From: Anastrepha obliqua
Taxonomy: Eukaryota; Arthropoda; Insecta; Diptera; Tephritidae
Assembly: GCF_027943255.1 (NCBI RefSeq)
Contig: NC_072896.1
Location: forward strand, 47,642,501 to 47,706,500
Reading direction: 5' to 3'
DNA: 64,000 nt
The stretch's first letter is position 1. Each line of letters opens with the position of its first letter. Shown here piece after piece: positions 43,875 to 54,800 of the stretch. The notes beneath the pieces are model-generated. The model ran no database searches, was not told the origin of the DNA, and worked only from the letters and a program-made list of their open reading frames with translations. A program made the translations under genes and the position numbers.

Positions 43875-46200
43875 AACATTTTACAGTAAATAGCTGGTAT
43901 ATCAATCTAAACATGGCGAAATGAATATATTAAAAAAATATTTGATGATAAATTCATTGAATAGGCATGAATGTGTATTTTCCCCATTGATGCGCTTTTC
44001 TAGTATAGCACACCCTGTAAGCAGTATTTGGCGTAACAGCGATTATACAGCTAAAGTATTCATATAAATTATAAGTTATAGACCTTAATATATTAAAATA
44101 CATTTACATATCTGTGGATTTTTGACAAAGCAACCTAATTTCATAGCTATGACAATTAGAACATGTACTATAGTATTTCAAGAAACTTTAGTAATCACGT
44201 CGAAATTGGGTGTTGCCACATGTATGTATGTATTTGCCAAAAGTCCAAAGATATGTAGGCATAAAATGAATTTTTAAGTTGTATAAGGTGTCGCGAATTA
44301 TAGAAATTCCGCAGCAAAGCATGCTAGTAATAGTATAATTTTGTATTCTTTTATAAATTAATAACCGTCTTAATCTTCTTCTTCCTTGCCATTCTGCACG
44401 TTTAATGTACTAATAAACTTTAACACCAGTTCGCTGCTGACTACCTAGTTTTTACGTTGATATATTTAAGTTGTATTTGAATTTTTTCTTCTTCTTCTTC
44501 AACGTTGATATTATTAGTTGGCTTTTGTATGCCCAGCGCACAACAAATGAGATCAATATTTTCAACATTTACATTTCTATAATATTATATAAACGCTTGG
44601 TGGAGGGAACGATCGGATAATATGCGCATCACTGAATAAACTTTTGAAAATAATTAATAAAAAATAAAAAAAAACAAAAACAATAAACAACCTTCCAACA
44701 AACAAACAAACGTTTCATAGTAGTATCCAAAAAATTATGTCAAAAAATGTATAAAAGACATATTTTACTTTTCCTTTTCTTCGCACACTTTTTGGTACTA
44801 ATCTAAACAATTGTCGTCTTACCACCACTATAATGTCTGCATATTTTGGAATCAACGTGTTTTTTTTTTTTGGTTATGAGTTTAGTAGCATATTAACAAC
44901 CAACGTTGCTTTTTTAATTCTTTACTTTTGCTTATTTATATCAGTGTTTTTTTCTTGCTACATTTTTGTGTAGCTTAAGTTAGTATTTCATTTTGGAGTT
45001 TTAATAACATTTATCAAAAATATAAACACTACTTACAGAATTTCGAACTGGTTTTGTTTTTTTTTTTTTTTTTGGTTTTGTAATAATCAATCTTATGTTC
45101 TTTTGCCGCTTTTTCAGTTTTTAGTGTTAATAATAATTTGTGCCTTTTGTCCGTACTATTTTTTGTATTTTTAAACATTCCATTATTTTAAAAACCTTCT
45201 ATAACTGGTAATTTAATAAACAACAGTTCAATAAGTATAATTCGAGTTAGATAAATGTATGTAGTAATAAGTCAGTTTGCAGCAGTGTTGATTGATTCCA
45301 AACATTTAAATAAGATTTTTGCATAATTTTGTCACATTTGTATATTCCTTCGGAATTTGCTGTTATTCTCTCATATAATAGTAATGTATTTTTCTGTGCT
45401 TGGCCAAATTTCAAAAACATTTTATTTTAATAAAATCTTTCATTATATGTATTTCGTAGTTGTCAGTTACACATACAAAATACACCGTTAATTGGCATAA
45501 TACCAATAACCATAACAATACAAAAATTTAATAATATGCATAAATATGTGAGCATACAAAAGTGGTTGGGTAGTGTTGCAGTGGATGCTAAACTTTTAAT
45601 TCTTTTTCTATTCATAACAGTATTCTATAGCTTTTTGTTTCGCTGTTCATTTTATTTATTTATTTTTTTTTATTACAAAGAAAATCATTCGTAAACACAG
45701 CATATACAAGTATTTTTTTTTGTGTTGGCGATATTGCGTATTGCTTGTTAGATGACACACATGCACTATGTATATAATCATGATTAAAAGTACGAATCGG
45801 TAGTGTAAAAAGAGTTTTCAACACTTGTATGGTTTGAGATTCTTAAAAGCATTACGTCGTAGTTGTTTTTTATAAATACTTTTTTTTATGAATATTTTTT
45901 TTATTGTTTCTTTTGCTGAATTTTGCGACCAATTTGTTATATGTGAAATATTTTAACTGTAAGATGGTCCTTAGCATTTTTCAACTATTTTAACAACGTT
46001 GCTTCTTTTTATATGTAACATTGAATAAATGATCTGGTTGATAAGTTTAAGAGGATTGTAAAGACTATTAAATCAAAAGGATGTTAGGAAAAATTTACAA
46101 ATTCCCTACGGTTGCAACTCGAAATCGATGCGACGACTACTAAGACCATTATTATTAAAAAATTAGAAAATTTTAAAGTTTTGCTTCTATCAACCATTGC

Positions 46201-46300
46201 TAGGTTAGGTTAGGTATATCTGGCTGATCTAAATAGATCTCACAGCGACCACAAGGGTCCGTAGTGTTACCAGTGATGTTGGAGTCGTATTAATCAGCCA
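46201..46300 (-). mobile_element. LINE 3' end in the brat downstream region
   Basis: The complement of this segment reads CACTGGTAACACTACGGACC, GAGATCTATTTAGATCAGCC, and ends ATACCTAACCTAACCTAGC, matching the 3' ends at 16,520-16,596 and 2,955-3,042. Only the 3' UTR is present. Confidence 0.65.
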
Positions 46301-49300
46301 TTGTTAGTTATTTACAAAAATTGCGAATGGGAGTTCCCATAAAAATTTCTTAAAAATTTGCAATTAAAAAGTAAAAGTGGAAATTTGCCTTTATGACTTA
46401 ACGTGGATATTTTATAAGAATCGATATTTAAATTTTTATTTCTTGGAAAAAATTGTTTGCCTTCGATATGCGCAAGTTAAGTGATTTTATTTTTATATAA
46501 CTAATTTTACGGTATGTCTGAAAAAAACTGAAAATGCAACATTGTGAAAAATGCTAGATTATTCCCGCTTAATTGAGTACAAACGTATTTCTTCTTCCAA
46601 CAACCAAATGCATTCAAAGAAAATGAAACTAAAGATTTGTTATCAAGAGAAATCAATTTTCATATTTTTTTACACACTAAAAATGTGTTAACAAATTTTG
46701 TGCAAAATCAAGCGTGTACTAATTTATGAAACAACTATTTTAGTTGAAAACAAATTTTTTTTTTGTTCTTTTTTCAATTTATAATTGAACTGTGCGGTTT
46801 TGAAATATAAAAAAAAATTAAATTTAAAACCCATAACATTTCGAAAGGTGCCCAACTATGTAATGTGCTGAAAAATTATAAAAAAACACAAAGTGCAACA
46901 TTCAAGAAAATTACTAAGAAATGCAAAACCATATTTTAAATATTTGCGAGGAGTTAGATAAAACATTTTCTTTTTCATCGGCACTCTCAAAACGTGAAAT
47001 AAATAAAAAATCCTAAAACACATAACATTTCGTATATAAAACTGTGTTAGCGAAAGAGATACGTTTCACCAAAATCAGATGAGAAGCTAGGAATTTTGTT
47101 TACAATATTTGTGAATACGACTACATTCAGCTTAAAAACATTTTAAGTTATAAAAACAAAACAAAAAAAACCAAAAGCAGCCATACTGAACAAATTTAAT
47201 TGAAAATAATTTGAAGTCAAATCCACAATTCTGGCTGAAATATTTTTTTTTTTCCAAATAAATCCAAAGTGTGCAGTGCGTGCATACAGCCGAACTACTC
47301 ATTTATTTTTAACGCATACCACATGGTAATATGCTATAAGTTAGAAAAATTGACTAAAATTGACAATAACAACAGAGTTTATGTGTTTTGCATAAACAAT
47401 TCAACTGAAATGCGGTTTTAATACAAATGCAACATTTTCCTGGTGTATGCAAACTGGCGTTTTACTTATAAAGGAAATTTGAAAATTAAAAAACAAAAAT
47501 GTGGTCACAATTTCTTAACATTTTGCTATAAGACTTTTTTGTACATTTCAAAAAAAAAAAAACAAAAAAAAAACAATATCGATAAAAAAAAGCTGCCTTC
47601 ATATTTTTACTCTAAATATTTCATGCAAAAATTATATATAATATTATTTGCAAAACGTACAAAAAAAACTAGAGCCTGGCTATAGAAGGTTGGTATGTTC
47701 AAAATCATATTCGCATTCAGCAACTTTTTTCCTAACATAAATTTACTTTCATTCTAGAGGACACCAGTCTGTAAGTATATGTAATTACCATTTTGCAAAT
47801 GGAAGAAGCGCGCAGTTGGGATCCGGAGTACTAGAATTGTCAACAGCAGCAGTCAACGAAAGCCAAAATTCGCTTTTCAGCTAAAATTAATACATGCATG
47901 TATGTATGATAGTGTGTGCGTACACATTACTGAAACATATGTACCTCTCAATCACACATACATATAGACGAACAGCAAACGATTTAGCATTTCAGGAATA
48001 TTTGGCCACTAATAACTTTGCATAAAAGTACTACATACAAATGTCTACGTACAAACGAATGTGTAAATATATATATACATTTATATACGCAGCATTAAAT
48101 TCGCATCTTTTTTCAAGCTTTTTTTATGAGTCTACATTTTAATTTAAATTCTGCAATTAATATTTGTTCAATATCGATAATTTAGTGCACACATATGTAT
48201 GTAAGTGTATTGCAATTCATATCTGTAACTGCATTTGGTATGTATGTATATACTATATGTATTTTGATTCAACAAAACTTTGTCGCCCATTGTCGGATGT
48301 TAAGTGAACGAGCCTACTATCATACTTTCCTACAAAGATTTAACAACAGCAAATATTTTGTTCAAAAGCACTAAACTTATGCCATAATAACATAATTGTT
48401 TTCCCGATTCCTTTCTGTATACTAATACATACATACGTTTTATGAAAACTTCTATACATTTACTATATATTTGGGTTGCATATATGCATGTACATAAATC
48501 ATGAAGTGTGTTGTCCAATTTCGATGCAAAATTTGCAAAAACAAAAATAAACAAATAAGACGACTAAATTCATACAATGCATATTTTTTTCAATCAATGC
48601 TTCTTTGTTTTCTAAATAAATAAAATGACTACTGAGAAATTTACAAACTATTCGCTATATTATCTTCAAGTCTTATATGATTGCCAAAATGTATGTGTTT
48701 TTCGTTTGTTTTAATATTATTATTATTTTTTTTTTTAACTTTTTTAGCTTCATTGCGTTTAAATAAACGTTATTTTCTCTCTTATCCAATCTAACTTTCC
48801 GTTCTCAAAAATTTATTTATCAACATTTTATCAAAACATTTTATAGTGCAGAACTTTTTCATGTTATACACATTTTATTAATTATTCTTTAGTTATACTC
48901 GTACACCGAATTGTTCAGTTCAAGTAATAAAACCAAAATTGTATGTAAAAAAAAAACATAAAAATGTCTAAGTTAAAAAAACAACTATTATTTCTTAATA
49001 TTGTGCTCGAAACAAAATTTCTATGATTTACATACACCATTATCATTAAAAAAAAAAAAAAACAAATAAAAAAAACAAGTCAGTTTGTATAAATTATAAA
49101 AGAAATAAAATAAGAACCAGGAAATGGTATAAATATAACAAATAATTATTTAGTAGGTAATAAGATAACCATTAACTTTGTCTCTGTATTTTTAAATTAA
49201 GTTTTGCTAATTTAATTCTAATATTTATTTTATATATTAAACTCAATAAATTTAAGCAGTAATAGTAAAACCCTTACAACTTCTACATATGGTCATTGAA

Positions 49301-49494
49301 GCAGTGTGTACCAGCAATGTGTTTTTTGCGGTAGCTTGCTTACGAAGTATAAAAAATATTTAGCAGGACAATTGGGTACAACAAACATATGTACACTCTC
49401 TAAGTACATACAATGCATAATTCTGTATCAGTGTTACAAATATGTACGTATTCAGTCGTAGTGGCCAACGAGCAACGACCGCATACACTTAACA

Positions 49495-49500
49495 TTTATT
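49495..49500 (-). terminator. brat: Proximal poly(A) signal candidate of brat
   Basis: AATAAA on the minus strand, 121 bases after the stop codon. Several more follow further downstream, so alternative polyadenylation is possible; which is used cannot be seen from sequence alone. Confidence 0.35.
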
Positions 49501-49620
49501 TAATGTTCAATTTACTGGCAATTAACGATTACTGTTTCGGTGCTGCTTTTCAGTGTTTGCCTCTGGATTTTTTTCATTTGTTACATCCACATATTTTCTC
49601 TTTTGTTTGCTATTCCACAC

Positions 49621-52600
49621 TTACATTACAATTGGTGGGACCTGCACATACCTGTAGATGTATAGACGGTAATCTTTGCTAGCCAACACCACACTGCCGT
49701 CGTCCATGAGCGCCACATCAAAGCATTGTGCATGCTTCACCTTCGATTCCAATGCGCTAACCAACTGCCCTTCCTGTGTGAAGATCGTCAAATTAAAGTT
49801 GTTGTGATTGTCAGCTATTAAGATTTCGCCATTCGCATTAATGCCCACGCCGATTGGATAGTTGGTAACGCCTTCGCCGCCAATCTGCCGCAAATACTGA
49901 CCTTCATAGTTGAAAACTTTAACGCAATGTGCACGATTATCGCTTATGAATATCTCTTGCTTGTCATTCACCACAACACCATTCGGAAACTCTAAATGCT
50001 TGCTGCAGCCAAACTTGTGAATTACATTTCCATTCTGATCGAATATAATTACGCGCATCACTTTACATTCAACGACTATAATGCGGCCTTTGTTGTCAAC
50101 AGTTACGCCACGTGGATGCTGCAGTATATTAGCACCGAACTTGCGTACAAATTGTCCGTACTGATTATAGATTTGAATTTGATGGGTTGGCGATCGTTCA
50201 GTGACAATTATATCGCCAGAGTTACGCACTACAGCGACACGATTAGGGTATAATAATTGAGAGTCGCGTTTACCACATTCACCAAATTGGAATTTAAATC
50301 TGCCCTCCTTATCAAAAATTTGTATGCGATGGTTGTTTGTGTCTGCAACAATTATGTCATTTTGAGCATTTACTGCTACGCCACTGGGTTCGGTAAACTG
50401 ACCCTCCATGACGCCGAATTCGCCAAACTTACAGTGATAAATCATTTTTTGGCGTTTGATTTGTGACTTAGGTGGATAGGTGGAGGTAGAGAGCAGTTTT
50501 GAAGTCATATCGATTAGTGAGTCGGATGATGCGTTAGTACCTTGTACACTGAGTGTACTAAGTGCGCTGCCGGCTGTAGCAGAGCCCACATTGCTTGTCA
50601 AGGAGTTGAGAAGGTGTGCACTTGAAAAATGATCTGACGACGAGAAAAGATTGTCGCTGCCACCGTTGCTCCATTTTTCATAAGGATTAACACTAACATA
50701 AGATCCGATGACGCCGTTGACACCAGTTGAATGGTTATGGTATCGTTTAGCCATCAACTCCTCAAAAGTTGTATTGTTATTGGCGTTGACGGCGCCGCCA
50801 TTACCAATCATATTATGATTACCGCTACGTCCAAGCATGCCACCTACAACATTGACACCACCAACCACGACACTGTTGTATGTGTTTTCAAGCAAACTGG
50901 CCGACAAACCCAAGCTAAGTGGCAAATGATTTGAACCAACACCACTAAGACCGCTGTTGTTGCTATTACTATTGGATGAGCTTTGAGTTGGTCTGGCAAT
51001 AGGAGGCTGCTTCACAACTTGACCACTCATTGTGACAGCACCAACTGATTCAGAATTGCCTGGTCTAATGTAACCAAAAGTGTTGCGCACACCGGCTTGT
51101 ATGGATTGGTAATTTGAGATAAATTCTAATTCGAGTGGCGATTGCATATCCATTAATGCTGTTTGCAATTGCTGTTCGAACATTTTTCTCATCATTAAAA
51201 CGTCGGCAACGCTGTGTGTTTTCGGTGAACGTTCCACACTATCGCACATGTGCATAGCTTTCTCGATGAGTTCCTTAGAGCGTTGCAACGAAACACTGCT
51301 CGAAGCAACTTTACTATTATATAAGCTCTCTAGTTCCTTCAATACCTCCTGTTTACGTTCATCGAGCATCGAACAGAAAAATTGATAAGTCTCATTGACC
51401 TCATTGTGTGCCTTCTGGTACTGCATTTTTATTTTACTTGAATTATTATCCGAATTACTACTGACAAGTGATACAATTTCGGCAATCTTACCCCGCAGTT
51501 CGCTCAAAACTGTTTGCAACACCGATTCGGACGTAGTTTGTTGTTGAGGATTGAACGAGGAAGGTGATGCTGACGAATTTGAGGGACAAATTGTCGATAG
51601 TTGATGCTCTTGTAGAAGCTCCGTCTCATGCAAGCCAGCGGGGTGTTCTTGCAGTGCACATTCATTACAAATAACCTTGCCACATGTGCGGCAATTATAT
51701 TTCAGTGGTTCATTTTTATGTCGGCGACAAAAGGATGTGGAACGTAGTTGTGGCATCAGATTGCCAAATAGATCATCGCTACCACAAAGGGTACTACTAT
51801 TGCTGCTATTCTCCAGATGCTCGCCATTGTCACCACCCAATAGAGATGCGCTACTTGTAGCCACGACATGCGAATTTAATACCATTTTAGAGAGCTGTGA
51901 AAATGATTTAGATATTTGTTGTTGTTGTTGTAGCTGCTGTTGTTGTTGTTGTTGTTGTTGTAACATCATAGTAAGAGAACTAGATAATTTTATGTCGGCT
52001 GTGACCAGATTGCAGGACGTAGGGACAGTTAGATTTGTAGAAGTGGACGATGATGTTGGAGTAGTTGATGCGGTGGTAACATTATTTGTAGTTGTATCGA
52101 AGCCTTTAATAAGTGAAACATTATGACCATTAAAACAGTGCATAAACTGATGAGCTGTAACGCAATTGGCGCAAAGATAACTTATGCATTCATAACATCT
52201 CGCCACAGCATCCGATTGTTTGCTCTTGCAAGCGGTGCAACGCGGCACGGCGCCGCCATTAGCTGTAGATACGCTTACGATACTACTGGTCGAAAGTAAA
52301 TTCTTGCATGGGCTTCCTTTCCCATTCAAATTGCTGCCGATAACACCAGGGCCATTACTACTGTTGTTACATCCAACAACACCACCAGGCCCCCCTCCTC
52401 CACCACCACCGTTACCAATATTATTGCAACTTTTATTACTATTGGCGCTGCTTGTACTACCACAACCACTTAAACCACTACTAGACGATGATGATGATGA
52501 TGATACTGAAGCAGATATAGGATGATGTTGATTGCTTCCCGATCCTGTACTTGTAAATTCGTCACAAATAGCTGAGTCACTGACGGGTGGCGAAGAGCCG

Positions 52601-52707
52601 CTCAATGTAAGCGGAGAGTCTGATAAATATCCTGTGTGTTCGCCGTAAGATTCTATAGAATTAGAGCCACGAATGGAGTCCAATGAGGGAGTGGGAGAAG
52701 TGGCCAT
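49621..52707 (-). CDS. brat: Brain tumor (Brat), TRIM-NHL translational repressor
   Basis: The whole protein (1028 residues; Drosophila 1037) lies in one exon. It lacks a RING finger. Order: Ser/Gly/Asn-rich start (1-150); B-box 1 (CTACKSK...CANCVTAHQFMHCF, 157-200); poly-Gln (249-264); B-box 2 (CRRH...CRTCGKVICNECAL, 327-360); coiled coil (about 395-480); NQSIQAGVRNTFGYIR-like block (530-548); and a six-bladed NHL propeller (757-1024) almost identical to Drosophila. Residues matching known Drosophila functional sites are kept with a constant offset of 9: Gly765, His793, Tyr820, Arg838 and Arg866. Brat binds mRNA through NHL and acts with Pumilio and Nanos to repress targets such as hunchback, restraining neuroblast growth. 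The start is the first ATG (52,707), giving MATSPTPSLDSIRG as in the fly. Plus-strand ORFs over it are shadows. Confidence 0.97.
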   Translation of the reverse strand: MATSPTPSLDSIRGSNSIESYGEHTGYLSDSPLTLSGSSPPVSDSAICDEFTSTGSGSNQHHPISASVSSSSSSSSSGLSGCGSTSSANSNKSCNNIGNGGGGGGGPGGVVGCNNSSNGPGVIGSNLNGKGSPCKNLLSTSSIVSVSTANGGAVPRCTACKSKQSDAVARCYECISYLCANCVTAHQFMHCFNGHNVSLIKGFDTTTNNVTTASTTPTSSSTSTNLTVPTSCNLVTADIKLSSSLTMMLQQQQQQQQQLQQQQQISKSFSQLSKMVLNSHVVATSSASLLGGDNGEHLENSSNSSTLCGSDDLFGNLMPQLRSTSFCRRHKNEPLKYNCRTCGKVICNECALQEHPAGLHETELLQEHQLSTICPSNSSASPSSFNPQQQTTSESVLQTVLSELRGKIAEIVSLVSSNSDNNSSKIKMQYQKAHNEVNETYQFFCSMLDERKQEVLKELESLYNSKVASSSVSLQRSKELIEKAMHMCDSVERSPKTHSVADVLMMRKMFEQQLQTALMDMQSPLELEFISNYQSIQAGVRNTFGYIRPGNSESVGAVTMSGQVVKQPPIARPTQSSSNSNSNNSGLSGVGSNHLPLSLGLSASLLENTYNSVVVGGVNVVGGMLGRSGNHNMIGNGGAVNANNNTTFEELMAKRYHNHSTGVNGVIGSYVSVNPYEKWSNGGSDNLFSSSDHFSSAHLLNSLTSNVGSATAGSALSTLSVQGTNASSDSLIDMTSKLLSTSTYPPKSQIKRQKMIYHCKFGEFGVMEGQFTEPSGVAVNAQNDIIVADTNNHRIQIFDKEGRFKFQFGECGKRDSQLLYPNRVAVVRNSGDIIVTERSPTHQIQIYNQYGQFVRKFGANILQHPRGVTVDNKGRIIVVECKVMRVIIFDQNGNVIHKFGCSKHLEFPNGVVVNDKQEIFISDNRAHCVKVFNYEGQYLRQIGGEGVTNYPIGVGINANGEILIADNHNNFNLTIFTQEGQLVSALESKVKHAQCFDVALMDDGSVVLASKDYRLYIYRYVQVPPIVM
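51916..51960 (-). repeat. brat: Poly-glutamine tract in brat
   Basis: (CAA/CAG)n coding 15 residues, Gln interrupted by one Leu, between the two B-boxes. CAA dominates, so the run appears as TTG repeats on the plus strand. The length of this tract differs from the split Gln tracts of Drosophila. Confidence 0.85.
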
Positions 52708-52740
52708 TTTAGCAGGATAGCTAATTGACCAATATTGCTT

Positions 52741-52742
52741 CT
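52741..52742 (-). promoter_or_regulatory. brat: Probable splice acceptor of a brat 5' UTR intron
   Basis: On the minus strand the bases ACTTTTTTTAG end at 52,741, leaving a 33-nt leader before the ATG at 52,707. A T-rich tract followed by AG is a good acceptor, and Drosophila brat has spliced 5' UTR exons, but the donor exon was not identified. Confidence 0.5.
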
Positions 52743-54404
52743 AAAAAAAGTAATCAGAAAGAGTAAAATGAAAGCACCACTTGAATTACAAAACTTATAT
52801 GAAATTTCATTACTTTTAATCCTTGTAAATGAATTTTATCTGCTTGCGTATGACCAAATAACTTCTAGCTTACAATATTTGTATGTAAATATAGCGTGAT
52901 AGCCTTTCCGTATATATTTACACAGTTATTGCGTTTAATCAAGGTTCAATTTATTTTCCACTTTAGTAAAAATGTAGTCATCATTTTTAAAAACTGTAAA
53001 TAAAGAATAAAAAGGATTTTATTATAAAGGTAATAAAAAAAACTGATTTATTAAAATTAATTTGTTGCAAAAAATTTGCAAATATTTATTAAAAACTTTT
53101 AATACATTCCACACGTAAAACCAATAGACAATAATTTGTAGTAGTGCCGCCAATGGCCCGGACAAAGCTAGTCGCGAACGAGTTGAACTACCTGTGTGTG
53201 ATGTATCAAAGAGTACACATGCACTTACAGAAACTCAAAATATACTCTGCCAGTAGCAAGCAACACAAACGTTATATAGGTACTGTTAGACAAATTTTAG
53301 CTATTAATTTTTATAACCTTTCCGACATTTTTAAACGGGATGGCATTGCAATGAATGCAACTATACAATGGAACAAACAGGATTGCTTGCCTTCCTTGAA
53401 AAAGGCAAACTACCCGACGCAGAACACACACCAATACAGTTTGCAATACAAAAATAAGTGTTAATGACGAGAGCAATACAGACGACAGCTGCGACGAGTA
53501 TAAACGACGGTACACTCACTCACGCAACTTCCCTTGCAGATGTAGACGGCCAGATCAGGGTTGCCAGTGTTTGCATGTATTCACAAATAAAACATCAACA
53601 ATTATATAAACAGTCTCCCCTAAGGGGGGCGCCTTAAAAATAGAAGAAGCAACACTTTATATGAGGCAAAATCGAGGTCTACTACAATTTACCTTTACTG
53701 TATGATTTTATTTTATCCGTCAATTCTAATCTATAAATTTTGTTTCTGTAAAATGTAATGGTAAATTTGAAAAATTGTAAGCAAATCTGTAAATTGAGCT
53801 TCGCTGCTAGCTAATTTACTTTGAAGACTCAAAGCAAAACAGTCTCCCCAGGTGTAACTGCCTAAAAATATGCCTCACTTTCTTAAATCAAGTTTTCATG
53901 TTTAAATTATACAACTTATAGAGGAGGCGCGTTCTTTTTTACACAAAAGTAAGTTGAAACTTTAAAACTTTTTTTAAAAAGCTCAAAAATCACCTTTCTT
54001 TTAAATGAAAACAAATTTCCAACTTTGACTTTTACATTTTAAACTTTTTTTATTTGAAAATCAAATTAATACTGAATTTACTTATAGCAATAAAACTTAA
54101 TATATCCTTCAACATACAGCTGAAGTAGAAAGATGCCTCGGCTTGAAAACATCATGAAAAAGAAGCAATTATCCAAAATTCACTGAAATCCAAGTTATGC
54201 GAAGAAAAATACATACTCCGATTTTATAACAAAAGAAATTTCCACAAAAATAATTAGCTGTAATTAGTTTACAACGAAGCAAATTTAACTCATATTTATT
54301 TGTGCGTACAGAGAGGTTCATAAAGTGGCTTCTTTTTAAAATTAAAACAAATGAACAAAAATCATTTTTTCGGATATTTCTAGTTTATTCGAAAGAACAA
54401 ACAT
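52743..54404. other. brat upstream region, probable intron, no gene supported
   Basis: AT-rich. The 106-codon plus-strand frame at 53,144-53,464 has a plausible start but no domain, and overlaps a minus-strand frame; I do not accept it as a gene. No TATA box with a convincing start site was identified. Confidence 0.4.
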
Positions 54405-54800
54405 TCAAATTACAGAAGACATGTAGCAGCCTCGGCTGGCTTAGCTGTAGCGCATTCTGTTAAAACAATTTTCCAAAACATTGGTGACGGTTGCTAACTC
54501 TATCACACGAATTGCTTGTACGAAATTCGTCTTAAGGACCTGAATCGTTAGTGGACTGTTCGCATATCTTTTCTTCACGGCCCGTCAAAAAAAGTCTCAC
54601 GGTGCCAAATCGCTCCAATCGGTGTCAATAAGCTCCGAGGTGGCCAAATGATATCGCCGAGACGGCTAATAACACGATTACTAAACATGACACGCAAACG
54701 CGAGCGCACTCTCTGAGGACACATTGGCTTCTCGACGATTACGTGCGAGCTACCCGATTACCAAACGCGTCAATTTTGTTTGCTAAAAACTCTGTTAGCC
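54405..54800 (-). mobile_element. DD41D mariner-like transposase remnant
   Basis: Minus-strand frames give SSHVIVEKPMCPQRV followed after a deletion by FSNRVISRLGDIIWPPRSL, the stretch before the third catalytic aspartate, which itself is lost. Then comes RISYKQFV-like sequence of the C-terminal region. Same protein type as 20,387-21,247 but a different family by sequence. No terminal repeats found. Confidence 0.65.

Larger units (their letters stand above)
43381..44017. mobile_element. TA-flanked inverted-repeat MITE containing two (CAA)-tailed repeats
   Basis: Left CAGGGTGAGCCACACTAGCC and complement of the right end CAGGGTGTGCTATACTAGAA align for ~30 bp including a shared GCGCAT, and both are next to TA. 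The interior has no transposase; instead it contains two copies of the short repeat described at 43,483 and 43,760. Type: Tc1/mariner-like, by TA target and CAGGGTG ends. Confidence 0.7.
44018..49620 (-). other. brat: brat 3' UTR and downstream, AT-rich
   Basis: No coding sequence; the composition is strongly A/T with long homopolymer runs. Many TTTATT (minus AATAAA) hexamers occur, first at 49,495-49,500 and next at 49,224-49,229. The lack of transposon coding sequence apart from the tail at 46,201 contrasts with 1-34 kb and would fit a transcribed, constrained region. Matches to the Pumilio site UGUANAUA on the minus strand occur at 49,388-49,395 and 48,072-48,079, but this could be chance in AT-rich DNA. 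Confidence 0.4.

Noticed and set aside
40821..49620. UGUANAUA sites as proof of Pumilio control of brat
   Set aside because: A handful of 8-mers in nearly 9 kb of very AT-rich DNA is not clearly above chance; kept only as a weak hint.
51677..52525. Plus-strand ORFs over brat (149 and 101 codons)
   Set aside because: They are antisense shadows of the Gln, Ser and Gly codons of brat (runs of Cys, Leu and Pro) with no domain.
53144..53464. 106-codon ORF upstream of brat
   Set aside because: No recognisable domain, overlapped by a minus-strand frame, and located where a brat 5' intron is expected.
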